The notes: generated by a model from the sequence alone, not told the origin. A DNA stretch of 64,000 nucleotides from Tridacna crocea (GCA_943736015.1 OX031065.1:35106427-35170426), one strand, 5' to 3'; positions 1 through 10,424 are shown, numbered from the stretch's first letter. Made by a program: numbers and translations.

Positions 1-42
1 ATAATATAGTAAAGTAACTTGTTGACATGTGTTTTATTACAG

Positions 43-135
43 GAATATGGTGTCAAGGTAATAGCTATCGATTTATCCTCAAACATGATACAGATTGGAA
101 TAATGAGGGCAGAGGAAGAGGGAGTTAGTGCAGAA
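43..135 (+). CDS. PMT exon a (first in window)
   Basis: The exon has 31 codons, from [15 protein letters not shown] to GVSAE. It is preceded by a pyrimidine tract plus ACAG and followed by GTAAGT. It carries the acidic residue that contacts the ribose of SAM in class I methyltransferases. Confidence 0.88.
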
Positions 136-3100
136 GTAAGTGTATTATCTTAACTCTTTACCACACGAGAAAATTTCAGACTGGTCCAAATGGAAAGCAT
201 TTGCAGATGACAAAATAAAGGTGACTGAAAAATTAAAATTTGGTTTGGGAAGGGTAAAAAACACTGTAGGAAAAGGAGAAAATGCTGGTTACCAGCATTT
301 TCTCCTTTTCCCACAGTGTTTTCAAAAGGCTTCTTTCTCAGGGGCGTCAAAAGTAGGGATTGAGTGGTAATGGGTTAAACAAGTTGCAAAAGGGTTTAAC
401 TCTTTACCACACTGTAGCAACTTTTAACAATGCTGGGAATGAAGCCTTTTGAAAGCATTGCGGAAAAGGAGAAAGTGCTGGTAACCACCATTTTTTCCTT
501 TTCCCACAGTGTTTTCTACTCTTCCCAAACATATTCTAATTTTTCACTCACATTCATATTGTTGAATGTTTATGCCTTCGATTTGGACAAGTCTAAAAAA
601 TTTTCATCTGCTAAAGGGTTTACCGTAACTCTTTACCAGATGACAAAATTTTAGCCTTGTCTAAAATGAAAGCATTTGCAGATAACAATATTAGTGTAGC
701 TCAAATGGTGCAAATTTTCTTTGATAGGGTAGAAAACATTGTGGGAAAAGAAGAAAATGTTGGTTACCAGCATTTTCTCCTTTTCCCACAATGTTTTTAG
801 AAGGCTTCCTTCCCAGGGTCGTTAAAAGTCGGCTTTGTGTGGTAATTGGTTCAATGGACCTCTGTGTTGCATTATATCAAGTAATTCATTGTTAATTATG
901 GAGCCATAAAATCAGTTTTATATTTTTTAACCAACAGAATCATGTTAACAGACAGAAAATTGACTCATAGTGTAAAAGTTCTCACAAACAGGCGTCACTG
1001 GCAGGGTTTGAACCCTGGATCTCTGGGTCTCAAGGCAAACACTCTACCTCCTCGCTACAAAAGCTAGCTCTATAGCAAGGCAGTATAAATGTCCCCTTAT
1101 ACCAACACAAGCTATACCTTTACATCTATCTGTGGGATAGAACAGTTGATTTCATGCTTTCCGGTGGGATATTGAGAAATAGCAGTGAAAATATTTTTCG
1201 ATCTTACACTGGTTGCACCAGTGAAAATACTGATTTTCATGCTCTTGTTGGCTTGGTAAATTGCACGTGCCTAACAACCGGATGGGAAATATGAGGTCAT
1301 ATACCTTACATTTCTCGCGCTTGACGTAATATTGCTATGCGTTGCTGTGCAGGAGGGGTACGCCACGGGGAATAACGGAAGAGATCTGTACTGGATTTTG
1401 ATAAAGCTCCTCCTAGAAAGGGTTAAAAGCATGAAATAAATAGAATATTTGTACATATTTTTCGGTGAAAGATCGAAAATTATTTCATCTCATTAACACC
1501 ATCGGTAATGTTTTCACTCGTGGCTCTGCCACTCGCAAAAATATTACCGATGGTGTTCACTCGATGAAATAAATTTCGATCTTTCACCGAAAAAAACAAA
1601 TATCCTCTAAATATTACAAAAGCAAAAAGTTTCTACTCCAATAAGACAGCATAATACCGTAAAATGCCCCTCTTCTATATACAGTGAATGCTTACATGTG
1701 GCATTGTTTTTGAGTTAAAAGAAGAAATTTAATGAAATTTTCAGCTTCATTCCGTTTAAAAATATTGTATTTGATGTATACGAAATGAATCCATAAACCA
1801 GTTGCAATTTTTTGACATATAATTTTGATTTTCATGGGTTTTTGCGATTTATTCCTGGGCATTTTACGGTGTTATGTGGGTCCTGGGTTAATACTTTTTG
1901 CAGAATCATTAAATTCTTTTTTCACAGAATGTAATGGGGCATCCTCGGATACCCCGGGATCTCCTATTTGCTACGCGTACATCGACCCCTGGGACAATTA
2001 ATTGAATTTCCGTCGCTTTACCGCTGGCCGAATGCTGGCTTTTCATTGGTTCCATCATCATTTTGTGATGGGCGAGTGGAGCGTACGCTATGACGTTTCG
2101 TATCGATTTTCTGCGGCTGATTCAAAGTTTTATTAGTCAATTGTCCCAGGGGTCGATGTAGCGTAGCACATAGGGAGACCCCGGGGTATCCGAGGATGGT
2201 AATGGGGGGTGGGATAAAGGTCAAATTATCTCCCATGTTTTGGTGAGCAAAGTTGCAAATATGTCTCTTTTTGTTTGTTTGTTGAATGTTGTCCTTGTTT
2301 TATTTGGAGATGTTGTGATTAACTGATTTGGTGTGATTTGTTTATAAAACCTGCTTGGTGTTTGCAAAAATAGTGTAACTTTACCACAGATACTATCAAA
2401 GTACCTAAATGGCATTAACCCATTACCAAACGACAAAATTTTAGGTTTGTCAAAATTGAAAGGAATTGCAGACGACAAAATAAAAGTGACTGAAAATTTG
2501 AAATTTGTTTTATGAAGGGTAGAAAACATTGTTGGAAAAGGAAAAAATGCTGGTTACCAGCATTTTCTCCTTTTCCCACAATGTTTTCTAAAGGCTTCTT
2601 TCTCAGGGGTGTCGAAAGTAGGGATTGTGTGGTTATGGGTTAAAATAGCAAGTGAGTGAATTTCATATGAGTATTTTGATGGAAAACCTAGTATTACCCG
2701 AATCAGGAGTGATAAACCCATTACAACACAATCCCTATTTTTGACGATGTTGAGAAAGAAGCCTTTAGAAAACATTGCGGGAAAAGCAGAAAATGCTGGT
2801 AACCAGAATTTTCTTCTTTTCCCACAATGTTTTCTACCATGCTGGAAACAAATTTCAGTTTTTGAGTTACACTCATTTTCTCGTCTACCCTTCAAAAAAC
2901 AAATTTCAAATTTTCAATCACTTTTATTTTGTCGTCTGCAAATGCTTTCAATTTGGACAAGCCTAAAGTATTGTTGTTTGGTAATGAGTTAACCCTTTAC
3001 TCCATAGATACTCATTTTGACGCATTGCTTGTAGGAACCTTTGGAAAACATTGTGACAAAAGGTGAAATTGCTCATAACGAGCAATTTCACCTTTTGTCA

Positions 3101-6100
3101 CAATGTTTTCTATGCCATTAAAAGGTGTCATATACACATATGAAACGACTTCATCCTTGCTGTTATTTAGGGTCAATTAGAGATACCGTAGAAATGCCTC
3201 ATGGGGTAAAGGGTTAAGTGTAAGAGAGGTATCAAAGGAGATTTTTTCATATTTTACACTACAGGACGTCCAATTTGAGGTTGCAGATGCTACTAAAAGA
3301 GAATATCAACCAGAGGTATTTGATGTAGTATACAGCAGGGATACCATTCTGCATATACCAGATAAACTTGCTCTATTTAAGAATTTTTATGTAAGTCTTG
3401 ACTTATTTTACTCTTTACCATATTAAGAACTGAATTATAGACTTGTCAGAATTAAAGGCATTTACAGACAAACATGGCTCACGTGGTTGCAATTGTCAGT
3501 CCAAATTGATAGTATTTTCGGGTAACAGATTCAATGAGGCTTATAAGATTCAAATTATTCTTGAAAGGTTAGAAGACACTGTGGGGAAAGGAGAAAATTT
3601 TGTTTACAAGCAAAAACCTTTTTTATGGTCTTGAATTTGCAGTAGAGGATTCAGCAGCATTATAGATCACCTTAATCATGTTTTCTATGGCAGAAAAAGC
3701 TCATCCGTCCATTTGGTAACTCTTTACAAATGACATGATTTTAGACTAGTCCAAATGGAAAGCATTTATAGACAACAAAATTAAAATGACTCAAAAATTG
3801 AAATCTGTTCTGGGAAGAGTAGAAAACATAGTGGGAAAATCAGAAAATGCTGGTTACCAGCTTTTTCTCATTTTCCCACTTTGTTTTTAGGTTTCTTCCT
3901 CTGGGCCGTAAAAGCCATTGTTCTTCTGATAAAAGGTTGCCTTGGTTATAAGAGTACTGAGCTAGGGCTTGTTGTCTCTTGTCAGAGGACAATCCCCGTT
4001 GCCTTAAAGCAGTATCAAGCCAAGAACCTTGCTTACATAGTCAATGCCTTAACTTTTTACCACACAATCCCAATTTTTAACGACCCTGAGATTGAAGCCT
4101 TTTGAAAACATTGTGGAAAAAGGAGAAAATGCTGGTAACCAGCTGGAAACAAATTTCAATTTTTGAGTTATGTTTATTTTGTTGTCTGCAAGTGCTTTCA
4201 ATCTGGACCATTCCAAAATTCTGTTGTTTGGTAAAGAGTTAACCAGAGAGCCAAGGAGGACTCCTCATTGTGTTTTTGTACAACCCACAATCATCAGACT
4301 GTCAATAATAGCTATTGCAATTGAAGTCTAAATTGCTCTCACTAGCTGAAAATATTCATGAATCAAACATCTTACGACCAAAGTCGTAACAAAGAAACAA
4401 AAAAGATGCATAAGGTATTTAGATTGGGACGAAGCTATGCATGAAGGAGTGGTCTCCCGTAACACACCCCCTCTTAAAGTCATCATTTATTGATGACTCA
4501 AATCCTTCTTAGTTACTAAAGTCCATTTCTGGACAACAAATAGTATAGATGGCTCATCGGCCGATCCCGGACGAGCCCGCCATCTTACGACCAAAGTCTG
4601 TAACAAAGAAACAAATAAATGCTTAGCTCAAATACAAACCGCATTTGGCAGGATGCGAACCCTTGAAGAGACATATATCCTCGCTTTTTGAGGATTAAAA
4701 GACCAATACCATAACCACTGAGCCAAGGAAATATCTCTCTGAAGCAGTTGTCGGGTATCGTTTTTAAATCGGGACGAAGCTGTGCATGGAGGAGTGGTCT
4801 CCCATAACAAACAGAAAGATAAAAGATGATTATACTGCTTGGCATTGACTTGTCAGAAAAGAATAACTTTGTGTCTGTTTTCCTTTCACTCAGAAATGGT
4901 TGAAGGTTGGAGGTCGACTGCTTATATCTGATTATTGCTGTAGTGAAGGAGAACATTCAGAAGTATTCAAGAACTATGTGAAACAAAGAGGATACAATTT
5001 ACTCTCACCTAGACAATATGGACAGGTTAGAGGGGACTTCTTGTATGTTCTTGTATGTGGTGAAGGTCATATTTTATGATATAGTCAGCATCACCCTTGA
5101 CCATTACAGCTACCTGATGTATGCAGTTTTGCTTGAAAAACACTCATAATTTTCTCAATGAGCAAAAATTCCTGAAAGTATAGCCTTCGCTTTTCACTCA
5201 GTGAAAGAACTTTTGATCATACACCAAAACAGACAATTATCTTCTATGAGACAAGAAAATCAAACACATCTACAATGGGCAACTCTGAATACTGCTATTT
5301 GTGGGGGTGGGGATATAGAACAATTAGAAATGTACAGAATAAATTATTTGGTGCTAATCTTTGATAAGTGAGATAAACTTGCGCATAATATTCCCAGGAA
5401 ACTTGTGAGAATGATAGCCTTAGCTGTAGTTAGTGTTTGTATGGGTTGTATCATTGTAGTAGGCATCAGAAAGGAGGCACACCTTATGTTTATTAAAGCA
5501 ATTTCCTCATCTAATCCATTTTCAGATAAGAATGCCCCATTTCCTTTAAAAAAGGGGCATATACCCCACAATTTGAAGTTTCTGTGTGCATCATTTAAAA
5601 TTTTTAAAAAATCCATGATTTGTTCATCAGTAGATTATTACAAAGAATTATGAATTCCATTTCTGCTAGGTGTTGGAGCAAGCTGGGTTTGTGAATGTAC
5701 AAGCAGATGACAGGACAGATTTGTTTGTTCAAAGCCTGGAGAAGGAAGTAGTGAAAACAGAGTCAATTAAAACAGAATTTATACAGGTGTGCTTCTGGTC
5801 TTTTAATTCTTTACAAGGCAATCCAGGGTTTTTGTGACTCTGAGAAAGATGCCTTTTGAAAACATTATAGGGAAAGAAGAAAATGCTGATAACAATTTCA
5901 GTGTTTCTTATTCAAAACCTAGAACCCTTGAACTTTACAAAAGTGTTGCTCATGACCCAAGAAGGTGCCCTATTGTTTTGGGGTCACATGGTTCAAAGAT
6001 CAAGGTCAAAGTTGAACTATGTTTGAATATGTTGTCTGTGCTCTTACTCATTAACTCTCTACTGAAGGACAAGATGTTAGACTGGTCCAAATTGAAAGCA

Positions 6101-7511
6101 ATTGCAGACAACAAAATAAACATAACTCAAAAATTAAAAGTTGTTTCCAACAGGGTAGAAAACATTGTGGGAAAAGGAGAAAATGCTTGTTGCCAACATT
6201 TTCTCCTTTTTCCACAAGGTTTTCAATGTAATGGGAAAACTTTAACAAGGGTTAAGACCTGTTTGCAGTTTTGGTGCAAATGTTTCCAAGGTAAACATCA
6301 AGCTACTGTCAATGTCCTGCTGTCATCTGTGTCATCATCAGTGTAGTTGTGCAAAAATATTTGGACATTTTATCCCTCTCTATACTGAAGATATTTTACT
6401 TCAAACTTTGACTAGTTGTTAAATTTTAACAGGAGAACCGATACAAGAAAGGCAGCTGATCAAAAAGATATTTTTGACACAGTTATACTCCTGTTTTGAT
6501 TAACTTTTTACCAAACGACAAAATCTTATACTGGTCAAAATTGAAAGCCCGTGCAGACAATAAAGTAAATGTGACTCAAAAATCGAAATTTCTTTTGGGA
6601 AGGGTAGAAAACATTGTGGGAAAAGGAGAAAATGCTGGTTACCAGCATTTTCTCCTTTTCCCACAACGTTTTTAAAAGGCTTCTGTCTTGGGGTCGTTAA
6701 AATTCGGGATTGTGTGGTAAAGAGTTGACCCATTACCACTCAATCTCTACTTTTGACGCCCCTGAGAAAGAAGCCTTTAGAAAACATTGTAGGAAAAGGA
6801 GAAAATGCTGGTAACCAGCATTTTCTCCTTTTCCCACATAGTTTTCTACCCTTCACAAAACCAATTTCAAATTTTCAGTCACTTTTATTTTGTCGTCTGC
6901 AAATGCTTTGAATTTGGACCAGTCTGAAATATTGTTGTTTGGTAATGACTTAAAAGATTTCCACCAGTTTTTACTGAAATCATTATATTTATAAAAGCAG
7001 CTGCAACCAAGTGTCGGCACCAGTATGTTGCGCTGTATTGTCCTGATTAAATGAAAGGGCAGCTATTGGAGGGGTACGGTATGCAGAAGATGTGACAGTT
7101 ACAGTTTTGTCTGTAGTATATGACCTGCTACATGCAAAAAGGGGCATTTGGACATTTGTGTGAAGTATCGTCTTTGATCTGCCTGCGCATTCGGTGCAGG
7201 CTAACTGAAAGGAAACATTCCATTTTTGTGCAGTTTTCTGTTTTATGGAAGTCTACTTTAGCACAAAATCTAATGTAGGTGTAGAGTGCTGTCTGGAATC
7301 AGCCTGCACAGATTCTGCAGGCTGATCCGAGATGACACTTTATGGAAAATGTCTGAATGCCCCTTTTGATGTGTTTACAAGCCATATCATATTTTCATAT
7401 TGGCAGGAATTCAGTCAAGAAGATTATGACTATATAGTAAATGGATGGAAGGACAAAATGAAGAGAACAGAAGATCAAAGATGGGGAGTGTTTTATGCAG
7501 AGAAGAAATAA
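43..7511 (+). CDS. Phosphoethanolamine N-methyltransferase, 3' part of gene (five exons)
   Basis: The enzyme uses S-adenosylmethionine to methylate phosphoethanolamine or its mono- and dimethyl forms toward phosphocholine, in the cytosol, feeding phosphatidylcholine synthesis. Five exons (43-135, 3265-3390, 4894-5025, 5670-5786, 7407-7511) join in phase 0 and give the last 190 residues and a TAA stop. The start lies upstream of the window. Seen in the translation: [10 protein letters not shown] (SAM-binding acidic loop), [13 protein letters not shown], and [15 protein letters not shown] across the exon 2/3 junction. These match the C-terminal methyltransferase domain of the family. All acceptors are AG and all donors GT. 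The introns hold at least a dozen MITE copies. I recognise the family well, but cannot tell whether this is a one-domain or a fused two-domain form. Confidence 0.9.
150..378 (-). mobile_element. Family A TTAA hairpin MITE, full length
   Basis: Description of the family: about 230 bp, TTAA at both ends, then a terminal inverted repeat close to CCCATTACCA. One end continues CACAATCCCTACTTTTGACG (called forward here when on the plus strand) and the other AAACGACAAAATTTTAG. The centre is a near-perfect hairpin with 32-bp arms around one base, starting AAAACATTGTGGGAAAAGGA. It has no coding capacity. TTAA targets and ends starting CCC fit piggyBac-type transposition; that assignment is inference. 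This copy is in reverse orientation. Confidence 0.85.
396..622 (+). mobile_element. Family A MITE, diverged
   Basis: Forward copy with TTAAC at its left end and AAAGGGTTTA at the right. The hairpin has several mismatches (AGCATTGCGG against CACAGTGTTT). Confidence 0.7.
626..856 (-). mobile_element. Family A MITE
   Basis: Reverse copy lying four bases after the preceding one. The hairpin is nearly intact but both terminal TTAAs are mutated. Confidence 0.72.
985..1075 (-). repeat. tRNA-derived SINE head or tRNA pseudogene
   Basis: Read on the minus strand it shows an A-box-like TAGCGAGGAGGTAGAGTG and a B box GGTTCAAACCC about 40 bases later, with flanks (GGCGTC / GACGCC) that could pair as an acceptor-like stem. 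It carries an insertion in the anticodon region compared with a clean tRNA, so I call it SINE-derived rather than a tRNA gene. Confidence 0.5.
1149..1606 (+). repeat. 480-bp dispersed repeat (family E), copy 1
   Basis: It begins TTTCATGCTTTCCGGTGGGA and ends in TTTCACCGAAAAAAACAAAT. The last ~135 bp (1459-1595) form a hairpin whose arms carry GGTGAAAGATCGAAA and CATCGGTAATGTTTTCACTCG. Two other copies lie near 19.65 kb and 46.43 kb. No ORF; it looks like a non-autonomous element of unknown class. Confidence 0.7.
1940..2198. mobile_element. MITE with ~60-bp terminal inverted repeats and 9-bp target duplication
   Basis: Both ends read CATCCTCGGATACCCCGGG inward, and the inverted similarity runs about 60 bp, as far as CATCGACCCCTGGGACAATT. 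The element is flanked on both sides by GTAATGGGG (1931-1939 and 2199-2207). Long terminal repeats with a 9-bp duplication fit the Mutator-like superfamily; hAT (8 bp) is the alternative. Confidence 0.72.
2415..2643 (-). mobile_element. Family A MITE, full length
   Basis: Reverse copy with TTAACCCATTACC at 2415 and TTATGGGTTAA at the other end. The hairpin is nearly perfect. Confidence 0.85.
2713..2992 (+). mobile_element. Family A MITE with internal duplication
   Basis: Forward copy about 50 bp longer than normal. The segment after the hairpin (AAACAAATTTCA) occurs twice, at ~2848 and ~2896. Its right TTAA (2989-2992) is also the left TTAA of the next element. Confidence 0.75.
2989..3217 (+). 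mobile_element. Family B TTAA hairpin MITE, copy 1
   Basis: TTAA ends with a TIR near TTAACCCTTTACYCCAT. The hairpin shares the outer AAAACATTGTG with family A but has inner arms ACAAAAGGTGAAATTGCTC. The right half contains GGGTCAATTAGAGATACC. Other copies are at 18,872 and 41,202. Confidence 0.8.
3265..3390 (+). CDS. PMT exon b
   Basis: The exon has 42 codons, from [15 protein letters not shown] to LFKNFY. It contains the [12 protein letters not shown] segment typical of phosphoethanolamine methyltransferases and ends in GTAAGT. Confidence 0.9.
3407..3640 (-). mobile_element. Family A remnant
   Basis: Reverse copy starting just after PMT exon b. The first half is recognisable (CTCTTTACCA, AGACTTGTCAGAATT, GTGGGGAAAGGAGAAAAT); the second hairpin arm is lost. 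Confidence 0.55.
3717..3940 (-). mobile_element. Family A MITE, diverged
   Basis: Reverse copy with both hairpin arms present but mutated, and the distal end decayed after CTGGGCCGTAAAAG. Confidence 0.6.
4049..4242 (+). mobile_element. Family A MITE lacking one hairpin arm
   Basis: Forward copy with both TTAA ends intact. The sequence jumps from the first arm (GGAGAAAATGCTGGTAACCAG) straight to the post-hairpin segment CTGGAAACAAATTTCAAT, so the second arm was deleted. Confidence 0.75.
4636..4740 (-). repeat. tRNA-derived SINE
   Basis: The minus strand reads TTGGCTCAGTGGTTATGGTA (A box) and later GGGTTCGCATCCTGCC (B box). The 5' neighbourhood GGGACGAAGCTGTGCATG / GGAGTGGTCTCCC occurs twice, near 4,428-4,460 and 4,769-4,803, so the SINE sits inside or beside a partly duplicated repeat. 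The long spacing resembles a tRNA with a variable arm. Confidence 0.6.
4894..5025 (+). CDS. PMT exon c
   Basis: The exon has 44 codons, beginning [15 protein letters not shown] and ending SPRQYGQ. The acceptor is CTCAG and the donor GTTAGA. Confidence 0.9.
5670..5786 (+). CDS. PMT exon d
   Basis: The exon has 39 codons, beginning [19 protein letters not shown] and ending KTEFIQ. The acceptor is GCTAG and the donor GTGTGC. Confidence 0.88.
5804..5895 (+). mobile_element. Family A fragment
   Basis: Forward left end only, from TTCTTTACAAGGCAATCC to GAAAATGCTGATAAC, beginning 18 bp after PMT exon d. Confidence 0.6.
6051..6255 (-). mobile_element. Family A MITE, right end shortened
   Basis: Reverse copy beginning TTAACTCTCTACTGAAGGAC. 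The hairpin is present, but the sequence after it is replaced by ~25 bp ending GGGTTAA. Confidence 0.68.
6500..6728 (-). mobile_element. Family A MITE, full length
   Basis: Reverse copy with TTAACTTTTTACC on the left. The right TTAA has mutated to TTGA (6725-6728), shared with the next copy. Confidence 0.82.
6725..6953 (+). mobile_element. Family A MITE, full length
   Basis: Forward copy joined tail to head with the previous one at TTGA. It ends GGTAATGACTTAA. Confidence 0.82.
7407..7511 (+). CDS. PMT exon e (terminal)
   Basis: The exon has 34 codons plus [20 protein letters not shown] through [10 protein letters not shown]. It is the usual C-terminal end of the family. I saw no convincing AATAAA in the next few hundred bases. 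Confidence 0.9.
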   Translation, partial: EFSQEDYDYIVNGWKDKMKRTEDQRWGVFYAEKK

Positions 7512-7638
7512 CAGTGTGGTGCATAGGGCTTGGTTATATAATTTTTATTATCAATTTTAAAAATGCATCTTCTGCATCTTGTAAAGAAATGTGAAAGCTG
7601 GTACTTACATCTCTAATGATCTCATGGTATGTTTAGCC

Positions 7639-7866
7639 TTAACCTTTCACCATACATCTATGTGTTTTTCTGACCTAGAGAAAGAAACCTTTTGGAAACA
7701 TTGTCAGAAAATTTGGTAAATAACCATTTTCTTTTCTTTGAAAACTTTTTTCTGCCCCTTGAAAGACAGATTCAATCAGCTTAGTTATATATATATATTT
7801 TTTTTTTTGGTTTGCTAATGCTTTTTGTTTTGACACATTTGAAATTATGTCGTCTGGTGAAGTGTG
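7639..7866 (+). mobile_element. Family A MITE, old
   Basis: Forward copy, strongly diverged. TTAACCTTTCACCATAC, GAGAAAGAAACCTTTTGG and the final GTCGTCTGGTGAAG remain. A TA repeat has grown at ~7,785. Confidence 0.55.
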
Positions 7867-7928
7867 AACACACTAAGCATGTTGTCTGAATGTGGAAACA
7901 GTGAAGGTCATGACTAGACTGCACATTT

Positions 7929-8300
7929 TGTGTAGTTATACCCCTGCAAAACGATTTTTTTCGGGGGTATATAGGAATCAGCCTGTCTGTCTGTGTGTCC
8001 GTCCATCTGTGTGTCCATCTGTGTACAAAATGTTAGCAATTACCTGTTTCTGTCAAAGGGCTGGCAGGGGTATTAAGTCACATTCAGTGACAGCTTTAGT
8101 TTAATCTTTGACAAAATTCAAACAAGTATTTTATTTAGAGCATCAGTACTGCTACTTCTGGATTGCCCTTCGTAAGCTTTAACTCTAATTTCATCATATT
8201 TGGTACACAAATATAAGATTTAGGTATGGGTGCTGTAGAGGCTGGGAATTCTGGCTTATTTTTCAAGTGGCATTGCGGGGATTCACACACCCCATATACA
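7929..8300. repeat. Dispersed repeat with 'cctgtctgtctgt' motif, copy 1
   Basis: It begins TTATACCCCTGCAAAACGA and includes TCGGGGGTATATAGGAATCAG followed by a CTGT/CCGT-rich tract. A second, shorter copy starts at 14,198. No coding capacity beyond low-complexity frames. I have the impression this repeat is common in bivalve genomes. Confidence 0.55.
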
Positions 8301-8323
8301 GTTCTTTTTGTCTTGTATTGTTT

Positions 8324-8552
8324 ATTATCCCTTTCCCAAACGACAAATTTTAGACTCTTCCAAACTCAAAGAGTTTGCAGACAACAATTTCAAATTTGAT
8401 AAAAATGGCAGAAAGTTCTCCAAATGGGTAGACAGCATGGTGGAAAAAGGAGAAATTGCTTGTTATGAGCAATTTCTCCTTTTCCCACAGTGTTTTCAAA
8501 AGACTTGCAATGCAGACACGTAAAAACAAGGGCTTGTTTGGGAAGGGGTTAA
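8324..8552 (-). mobile_element. Family A MITE, CCCTTTCCC subtype with hybrid hairpin
   Basis: Reverse copy whose ends read CCCTTTCCCAAACGAC and GGGAAGGGGTTAA. The hairpin arm GGAGAAATTGCTTGTTATGA mixes family A (GGAGAAA) and family B (GAAATTGCT) features. Confidence 0.75.
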
Positions 8553-9256
8553 ACAACTAAGTTTTTGTATACATCTAGTATCATAATTACGCTGTGATTG
8601 CTTTCAAAATGAGTGTCAATTCTTGGAATTCCTATTGTTTATAGATTGATATTACAAGTCTCTCTGTTCATAGATGTATATATATTATCTTTCATGTTTA
8701 CGAACATGACACTAAAGGTTGTTTTTATAAATACATGTATCAATTTATTATAGATTTATATTTTACAAATGCAAGTATTTAATTTATTGATATTATTCAG
8801 CAAATTTTTTTTTCTTTTGACCTGTTGTCATATGAATTCCTTTTTTTTTGCATTATGCATTAGAGTGTTTGTATACGATTGTGGGAAAGAAGCAATGGCT
8901 TGCAGCAAGCATTTATCGTTTTTTTTTCTTCCTGAGATGTTTTCCATAGCATTCAAAGTTTGCTCTTTTCTTTTATTTTGAATATGTAACCTTTATATCA
9001 GATTCACTAGTCATTAGTTTTATTATTTGTTCCCTATATGATCCAAGTTTTTGTTATTGCATCTGGAAAAGATATCCACCTAGGTCAACCTGCACAGCCT
9101 GTGTACACAAACCTGGGTCAAACCTTTCTGCTTGAGCGTAAATTTTTCTGCTTATCCGAGGACCATTCTTTGTTCAGATTCAGCCAGTTGTCAAACAAAA
9201 TTGATATAGATTTTATGAATCCATAATTAAGAGATAACTTGCTTATTATAATTTGC
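8553..9256. other. AT-rich stretch, no gene seen
   Basis: There are runs of T and short open frames of no recognisable content. Near 9,080 a GGTCAACCTGCACAGCCTGT segment belongs to the short palindromic 'cagcctgcgcag' repeats found across the window. Confidence 0.5.
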
Positions 9257-9485
9257 TTAACCCTTTCCCAAACGGCAAATTTTGGACCAGACCAAATTGA
9301 ATGCATTTTGCAGACGACAAATTAAAAGTTGCTAAAAAGATGATTATTCTATATATTAGGATAGAAAACATTGTGAGAAAAGGAGAAAATGCTGATTACC
9401 AGCATTTTCTCCTTTTCCCACAATGTTTTCAAAAGGCTTCTATTCCTGACCCGTAAAAACCAGGGATTGTTTGGGAAAGGGTTAA
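9257..9485 (-). mobile_element. Family A MITE, CCCTTTCCC subtype, full length
   Basis: Reverse copy beginning TTAACCCTTTCCCAAACGGC and ending GGGAAAGGGTTAA. The perfect terminal repeat differs from the CCCATTACC subtype. Confidence 0.82.
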
Positions 9486-9509
9486 TGTATTATATATCAG
9501 AGAGATACA

Positions 9510-9736
9510 TAAACCCTTTACCTCATACTCCAAAGATTTGACAGCCCTGTGGGACAAACCTATTGAAAACATAATGGGAAAAAGAGGAAAATGCAAACAA
9601 ACATTTTCTTTCTTTTCCAATATGTTTTCTAACCTTTCATGATAGAAATCGGGATATTTTGGCGACATTAATGGGTTGTCTGCAAATGCTTTGAATTTAA
9701 AAGAGTCTCAAATTTTGTTGTTTGGTAAAGATTTAA
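9510..9736 (+). mobile_element. Family A MITE, diverged
   Basis: Forward copy with an irregular hairpin. Its right TTAA (9733-9736) is shared with the next copy. Confidence 0.65.
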
Positions 9737-9943
9737 CTGTTTACCAAATGACAAAATTTTAGACTGGTACAAATTGACCACATTTGCAGACAACAAAATA
9801 AATATGACTAGAGCACTGAAATTTGTTTTAGGAAGGGAAAAAAACATTGTGGGAAAAGGAGAAAATGCTAGTTACCTACAATTTTTCGAATAGGCATCTT
9901 TCACAAGGGTGTTGAAAGTTGGTATTGTATGGTAAAGAGTTAA
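9733..9943 (-). mobile_element. Family A MITE lacking second hairpin arm
   Basis: Reverse copy. GTGGGAAAAGGAGAAAATGC is followed by only a short scrap before GGCATCTTTCACAAGGG. Both end TTAAs are shared with neighbours. Confidence 0.7.
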
Positions 9944-10160
9944 CCCATTACAATACAATACCCACTTTTGACAACCCTGAGAAAGAAGCTTTTAGAAAAC
10001 ATTTTGTGAAAAGAAGAAAATGCTGGTAACCAGCATTTTCTCCTTTTCCCACAATGTTTTCTACTTTATTAAAACAAAATTGCACCATCTGAGCAATTTC
10101 AAAATTATCATCTGCCAGTGCTTTCAATTTGGATATGTCTAAAATTTTGCTGTGTGGTAA
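9940..10160 (+). mobile_element. Family A MITE
   Basis: Forward copy with a hairpin containing one arm mismatch cluster (ACATTTTGTGAAAAGAAG). It ends GTGTGGTAATAG without TTAA and runs into another hairpin. Confidence 0.75.
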
Positions 10161-10240
10161 TAGAAAACATTGTGGGAAAAGGAGAAAATGCTGTTAACCA
10201 GCATTTTCTCCCTGTTCCACAATATTTTCTATCCTATCAA
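10161..10240. mobile_element. Isolated family A hairpin
   Basis: Only the central hairpin is present (TAGAAAACATTGTGGGAAAA and its complement), directly appended to the preceding copy. Confidence 0.65.
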
Positions 10241-10424
10241 AGTAAGAAATCATTCTAGGGAATGGTGTTATTTAAATTTTCTTACCAGAGTCTTTTTTTC
10301 TTAAATAAAAATGTGTCCTTGAGTTTTTTGGCACTTAAACTGTTTCGGCAGTATAGGCTAAAAAAGATACTTTTTAGGATGGCATAGGTCAAGATCAGAC
10401 AGCACAAAACATGCAATCTGATCT

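Noticed and set aside
985-1075. Functional tRNA gene
   Set aside because: The A and B boxes are present, but the anticodon arm does not fold cleanly, and bivalve-type SINEs use such heads.
2741-2992. Recurrent open frame reading [18 protein letters not shown]
   Set aside because: The same peptide appears on both strands at more than ten sites because it is a translation of the family A hairpin; it is not a protein family.
5344-5653. Overlapping ~80-90-codon frames on both strands in a PMT intron
   Set aside because: They lie between well-defined exons and carry no recognisable domain.
7892-8104. 70-codon frame in the 'cctgtctgtctgt' repeat
   Set aside because: Low-complexity translation of a dispersed repeat.
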